14,791 nt of DNA from Treponema sp. (GTDB taxonomy: Bacteria > Spirochaetota > Spirochaetia > Treponematales > Breznakiellaceae), in NCBI GenBank assembly GCA_031288815.1, contig JAITQR010000304.1:1-14791 (forward strand), read 5' to 3'. The notes under the pieces were generated by a model. That model was not told where the DNA came from. It saw only the letters and a list, made by a program, of their open reading frames with translations, and made no database searches. Shown here in pieces: positions 12,687 through 14,791 of this stretch. Each line of letters starts with the position of its first letter. Positions within the stretch are counted from its first letter, which is position 1. Both the position numbers and the translations under genes were made by a program.

Positions 12687-12827
12687 ATGGCGTGTCCCAA
12701 TGTGAAAGAGTGTGCCTGCCCCAACGTCGATTGCGCGAACCACGCAAAATGCTGCGACTGTGTGGCCAACCACCGGAAAAACGGCAATCTGCCGGTATGC
12801 CTCCGGCCCAAGGAGGATAAAAAGTAA
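12687..12827 (+). CDS. DUF6485-type small cysteine-rich protein
   Basis: A 46-residue protein with eight cysteines (C3, C9, C11, C16, C22, C23, C25, C38), pattern MACPNVKECACPNVDC then KCCDCVANHRKNGNLPVC. The spacing resembles small DUF6485 proteins of anaerobes ('C.C....C..HgkCCdCi..Hr..geLPaC'), probably metal-binding in the cytoplasm. GGAGAGGAG lies six bases before the ATG at 12687. It sits between the DUF362 gene and a strong terminator, so it is the last gene of that unit. Metal identity and function are unknown. High cysteine content in a reducing compartment favours zinc or iron-sulfur binding over disulfides. Confidence 0.82.
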   Translation: MACPNVKECACPNVDCANHAKCCDCVANHRKNGNLPVCLRPKEDKK

Positions 12828-12853
12828 GCCCCCGGGCGGGAGAGGCGTTCAGG

Positions 12854-12890
12854 AAAGGCCGGTTTTTCCCTTGGCGGCCTTTTTGTTTTT
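12854..12890 (+). terminator. Intrinsic terminator of the DUF362-DUF6485 unit
   Basis: AAAGGCCG (12854-12861) pairs with CGGCCTTT (12875-12882) around a 13-base loop, followed by TTTTTGTTTTT (12880-12890). It begins 27 bases after the stop of the small cysteine-rich gene. Confidence 0.9.
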
Positions 12891-12896
12891 AAAAAT

Positions 12897-12933
12897 GAGC
12901 CGATCTTGCGCTTTAGAGCCTCAGGATCGGCTC
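12897..12933. repeat. 9-bp inverted repeat next to the terminator
   Basis: GAGCCGATC (12897-12905) pairs perfectly with GATCGGCTC (12925-12933) around 19 bases. On the minus strand it is followed by CATTTTTAAAAA, the form of an intrinsic terminator for leftward transcripts; on the plus strand AATTTT follows weakly. Together with the preceding stem it makes a compact bidirectional stop. Confidence 0.55.
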
Positions 12934-12995
12934 GAATTTTCGGTCGTGCCGTGTTACTGTTGCGGCAGGGAGGGCATAAGATTCTGGAGGTAACC

Positions 12996-13505
12996 GTGAA
13001 AAAAAGAGCCTTTGTATGCGCGGTTTTTTGCTTTGTCTGTGTAAACGCGGTTTTTCCGGTGGAGGAAGTAAGCCGGGAAACCATTCCCATCAACTGGGAC
13101 GAAAGCAAATTCGACATGTACCGTTATACCGATACGTTTATGCGGGAACATGGTTATTACTCCGTTGATTACGCCGTCAAAGAGAACGCCGCCTCTGTCT
13201 GGAGTACCCAGATCATTACCATCAGATACCGGAACCCCGATTACTGGGTAGTACACGAGGTCCATAACTACTTCATGATCAGCCATTACTTCGCGGATGC
13301 CCAGATAACCAACAACCGCGGCCAGGTTGAATACACCATCAGTCCCTACGAGAGAAACGGAGGGGACTGGCTGCTGTATGTCAGAAAGTACAACTCCATA
13401 GTTTCAAAGCTCAGCCTGCTTATGGGGGGCTTAAGGGATGTCAACGCAACGAAGCGGGAGAAGGACGCGGCCTATCTGGACGCCGCTTCCCGGGTACTTT
13501 ATTAG
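12996..13505 (+). CDS. Exported protein of unknown function
   Basis: A 169-residue protein starting at the GTG at 12996, five bases after TGGAGG; the frame is open 30 codons upstream into the terminator region, which excludes a longer product. The signal peptide MKKRAFVCAVFCFVCVNAVF carries three cysteines in its hydrophobic core and is probably cleaved near residue 20-23; none fits a lipobox. The mature part is rich in Tyr and Trp, with alternating polar strands (SVWSTQIITIRYRNPDYWVV, YFMISHYFADAQITNNRG) and a helical C-terminal tail, suggesting a beta-rich periplasmic domain. No family is recognised. Its TAG overlaps the stop of the convergent transporter gene by three bases. No clear promoter of its own is seen; a terminator precedes it. 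Confidence 0.72.
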   Translation: MKKRAFVCAVFCFVCVNAVFPVEEVSRETIPINWDESKFDMYRYTDTFMREHGYYSVDYAVKENAASVWSTQIITIRYRNPDYWVVHEVHNYFMISHYFADAQITNNRGQVEYTISPYERNGGDWLLYVRKYNSIVSKLSLLMGGLRDVNATKREKDAAYLDAASRVLY

Positions 13506-14791
13506 GGCTCCCATTTTTTTAGCGATTCCCGCATGAAGCGGCGGATGTCCATGCCGTAGGCCCTTTCCAGGGCGGGACCGGCGGTGTTTTTTCCGAGAAG
13601 ATCCCCGCCGGTTCCGGCCGCCCTTATTTCCCCCCTGTCCAAAAGAACCACCCGATCCGCGAAACGGTTTACCATGTTGAGATCGTGAAGGACGGCCACC
13701 ACAGCCCGCCTGTTTTCCCGCGCCCAGCCGGAAAGGTACTCCAAAAGCTCCACCTGGTGCCGCAGATCCAGGTGGTTGGTGGGCTCGTCCAGCAGGATAA
13801 GCGCCGGATCCTGAACCAGGGTACGGGCCAGAAAGACCCGCTGAAGCTGGCCGCCGGAAAGTTCGGTGATAAGCCGGTTCCGGATATCCGCGAGTTTAAG
13901 CCTGTCCAGGACATGCTCCACCGCGGCCCGGTCTTCCGGGGAGAGGCTCTTAATAAAACCCCACAGCCAGCTCTCGCCGGAGTGGGCGTAACGGCCCAGG
14001 GCAACGGTGTCGTGGACCGTATAGGGGAACCAGAGCTGGGACATCTGTCCCAGGAGGGCGGTTTTTCTCGCCAGTTCCTTCCGCTTCAGGCCGGCTATGT
14101 CTAAGCCGCCGATCCGTACCTCCCCCCGGCAGGGGATCAGCCACGCAACGGCCTTGAGCAGGGTACTCTTGCCCGAGCCGTTGGGCCCGGCTATGCAGAA
14201 GATCTCCCCCGGCAGTACCTCCAGGGAGATGTTTTTGACTACATCGACGCCGCCGTACCCGGCGGAAAGGTTCCGGATCGACAGGACGCCGGCGGGCTCC
14301 GGGGAGGCGGGGGAAACCGGAAAGACCGGAGAGGCCGGAAAAACCCCGGGGGCCGGGGAAACCGGGGAGCGCCCGGTAGCAGCCGGGGCCGCGAAACGGC
14401 GGCCTTGGCCGGCCCTGGCGGGAGCCCTCGCGGCCCCGCCTTTCCGGAAGTAGACCCAGGCGAAGAAGGGGGCTCCGATAAGGGCGGTTACCGCGCCGAC
14501 GGGCAGTTCCGAAGGGCTCACCACCACCCGGGCGGCCAGATCCGCGGCCACCATGAGGCTTCCCCCCAGGAGGAAGGACATGGGCAGAACATAGCGGTGT
14601 TTGGAACCCACAATCCGCCGGGCCGTGTGGGGGGCAATGAGATCCACAAAGCCGATGGCCCCGCTCAGGGCAACCGCCGCGCCGGTAAGGACCGCGGAAA
14701 AGAAAAAGAGCCAGCCCCGCACCATGCGGATCTCCACCCCGGCGGAAGAGGCGTCCTCCTCCCCAAAGGAGAGGAGATCCAGTTCCCTGGT
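13502..14791 (-). CDS. Fused FecCD-type permease and ABC ATPase (iron-siderophore/cobalamin class), 5' end outside window
   Basis: Part of an ATP-driven importer of the BtuCD/FhuBC type. The frame is open to the window edge, starting TRELDLLSFGEEDASSAG, a typical FecCD cytoplasmic coupling loop, so the GTG at 14737 is internal. Next come GAIGFVDLIAPHTARRIVGS and SELPVGAVTALIGAPFFAWV, the last permease helices. A Pro/Ala/Ser-rich linker of about 50 residues (near 14440-14290) leads without a stop into a complete ATPase: Walker A GPNGSGKST (near 14190-14162), Q-loop LLGQMSQ, signature LSGGQLQR, Walker B and D-loop LILLDEPTNHLD, H-loop VLHDLN. These are normally separate proteins. The substrate could be iron-siderophore, haem, cobalamin or another metal chelate; the binding protein is not in view. 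The TAA overlaps the convergent gene's stop. Confidence 0.88.
   Translation of the reverse strand, partial: TRELDLLSFGEEDASSAGVEIRMVRGWLFFFSAVLTGAAVALSGAIGFVDLIAPHTARRIVGSKHRYVLPMSFLLGGSLMVAADLAARVVVSPSELPVGAVTALIGAPFFAWVYFRKGGAARAPARAGQGRRFAAPAATGRSPVSPAPGVFPASPVFPVSPASPEPAGVLSIRNLSAGYGGVDVVKNISLEVLPGEIFCIAGPNGSGKSTLLKAVAWLIPCRGEVRIGGLDIAGLKRKELARKTALLGQMSQLWFPYTVHDTVALGRYAHSGESWLWGFIKSLSPEDRAAVEHVLDRLKLADIRNRLITELSGGQLQRVFLARTLVQDPALILLDEPTNHLDLRHQVELLEYLSGWARENRRAVVAVLHDLNMVNRFADRVVLLDRGEIRAAGTGGDLLGKNTAGPALERAYGMDIRRFMRESLKKWEP

Overview
The window looks like chromosomal DNA of a GC-rich spirochaete, most likely a Treponema relative from a gut-type community. The inference rests on gene content: FadL/PorV-like outer-membrane barrels paired with lipoproteins, a coiled-coil PD-(D/E)XK protein of the kind common in termite-gut treponemes, an M42 peptidase and a DUF362 ferredoxin typical of anaerobes. 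No rRNA or marker protein is present to fix the taxonomy. Most genes have a clear AGGAGG-like ribosome binding site and several have recognisable sigma-70 promoters.

Layout. 1-878: 3' two thirds of aroA (EPSP synthase), plus strand. 900-4033: minus-strand operon of a lipoprotein, a beta-barrel outer-membrane protein and an AbrB-type membrane protein. 4120-4725 (minus): a cysteine-bearing flavodoxin-fold reductase, divergent from 4835-5425 (plus), a PgsA-like CDP-alcohol phosphatidyltransferase whose promoter sits so close to the ATG that the mRNA may be leaderless. 5471-5860 (minus): a small conserved-looking protein with a possible sigma-28 promoter. 6130-7206 (plus): M42 aminopeptidase. 7316-8287 (minus): a strikingly AT-rich gene for a membrane protein that joins an ECF-S-like N-terminus to a DUF898 C-terminus; an intrinsic terminator lies directly before its start. 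8480-9461 (minus): a second envelope pair (barrel protein then lipoprotein), with a strong promoter overlaid by direct repeats and facing a divergent XRE regulator (9733-10101). 10102-10650 has no confident gene, only two very short ORFs, one doubtful antisense ORF and hairpins. 10651-11380 (minus): a PD-(D/E)XK coiled-coil gene broken by a single-base frameshift and containing 54-bp and 33-bp tandem repeats. 11508-12827 (plus): a DUF362 protein with two [4Fe-4S] motifs followed by a 46-aa eight-cysteine DUF6485-type protein and a good terminator. 12996-13505 (plus): an unrecognised exported protein. 13502-14791 (minus, running off the window): a FecCD permease fused to its ABC ATPase.

How the parts may work together. 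Two separate envelope modules (2041-4033 and 8480-9461) each encode one barrel and one lipoprotein, and the second appears to be controlled by its own XRE repressor. The DUF362/DUF6485 pair looks like an iron-sulfur or metal-handling unit, and the next annotated transporter is of the iron-siderophore/cobalamin class, but a functional link is only suggestive. The most unusual points are the AT-rich ECF-S/DUF898 fusion behind an attenuator-like terminator, the repeat-overlaid promoter with a long structured leader, the frameshifted repeat-bearing nuclease and the permease-ATPase fusion. None of these by itself proves a new system.
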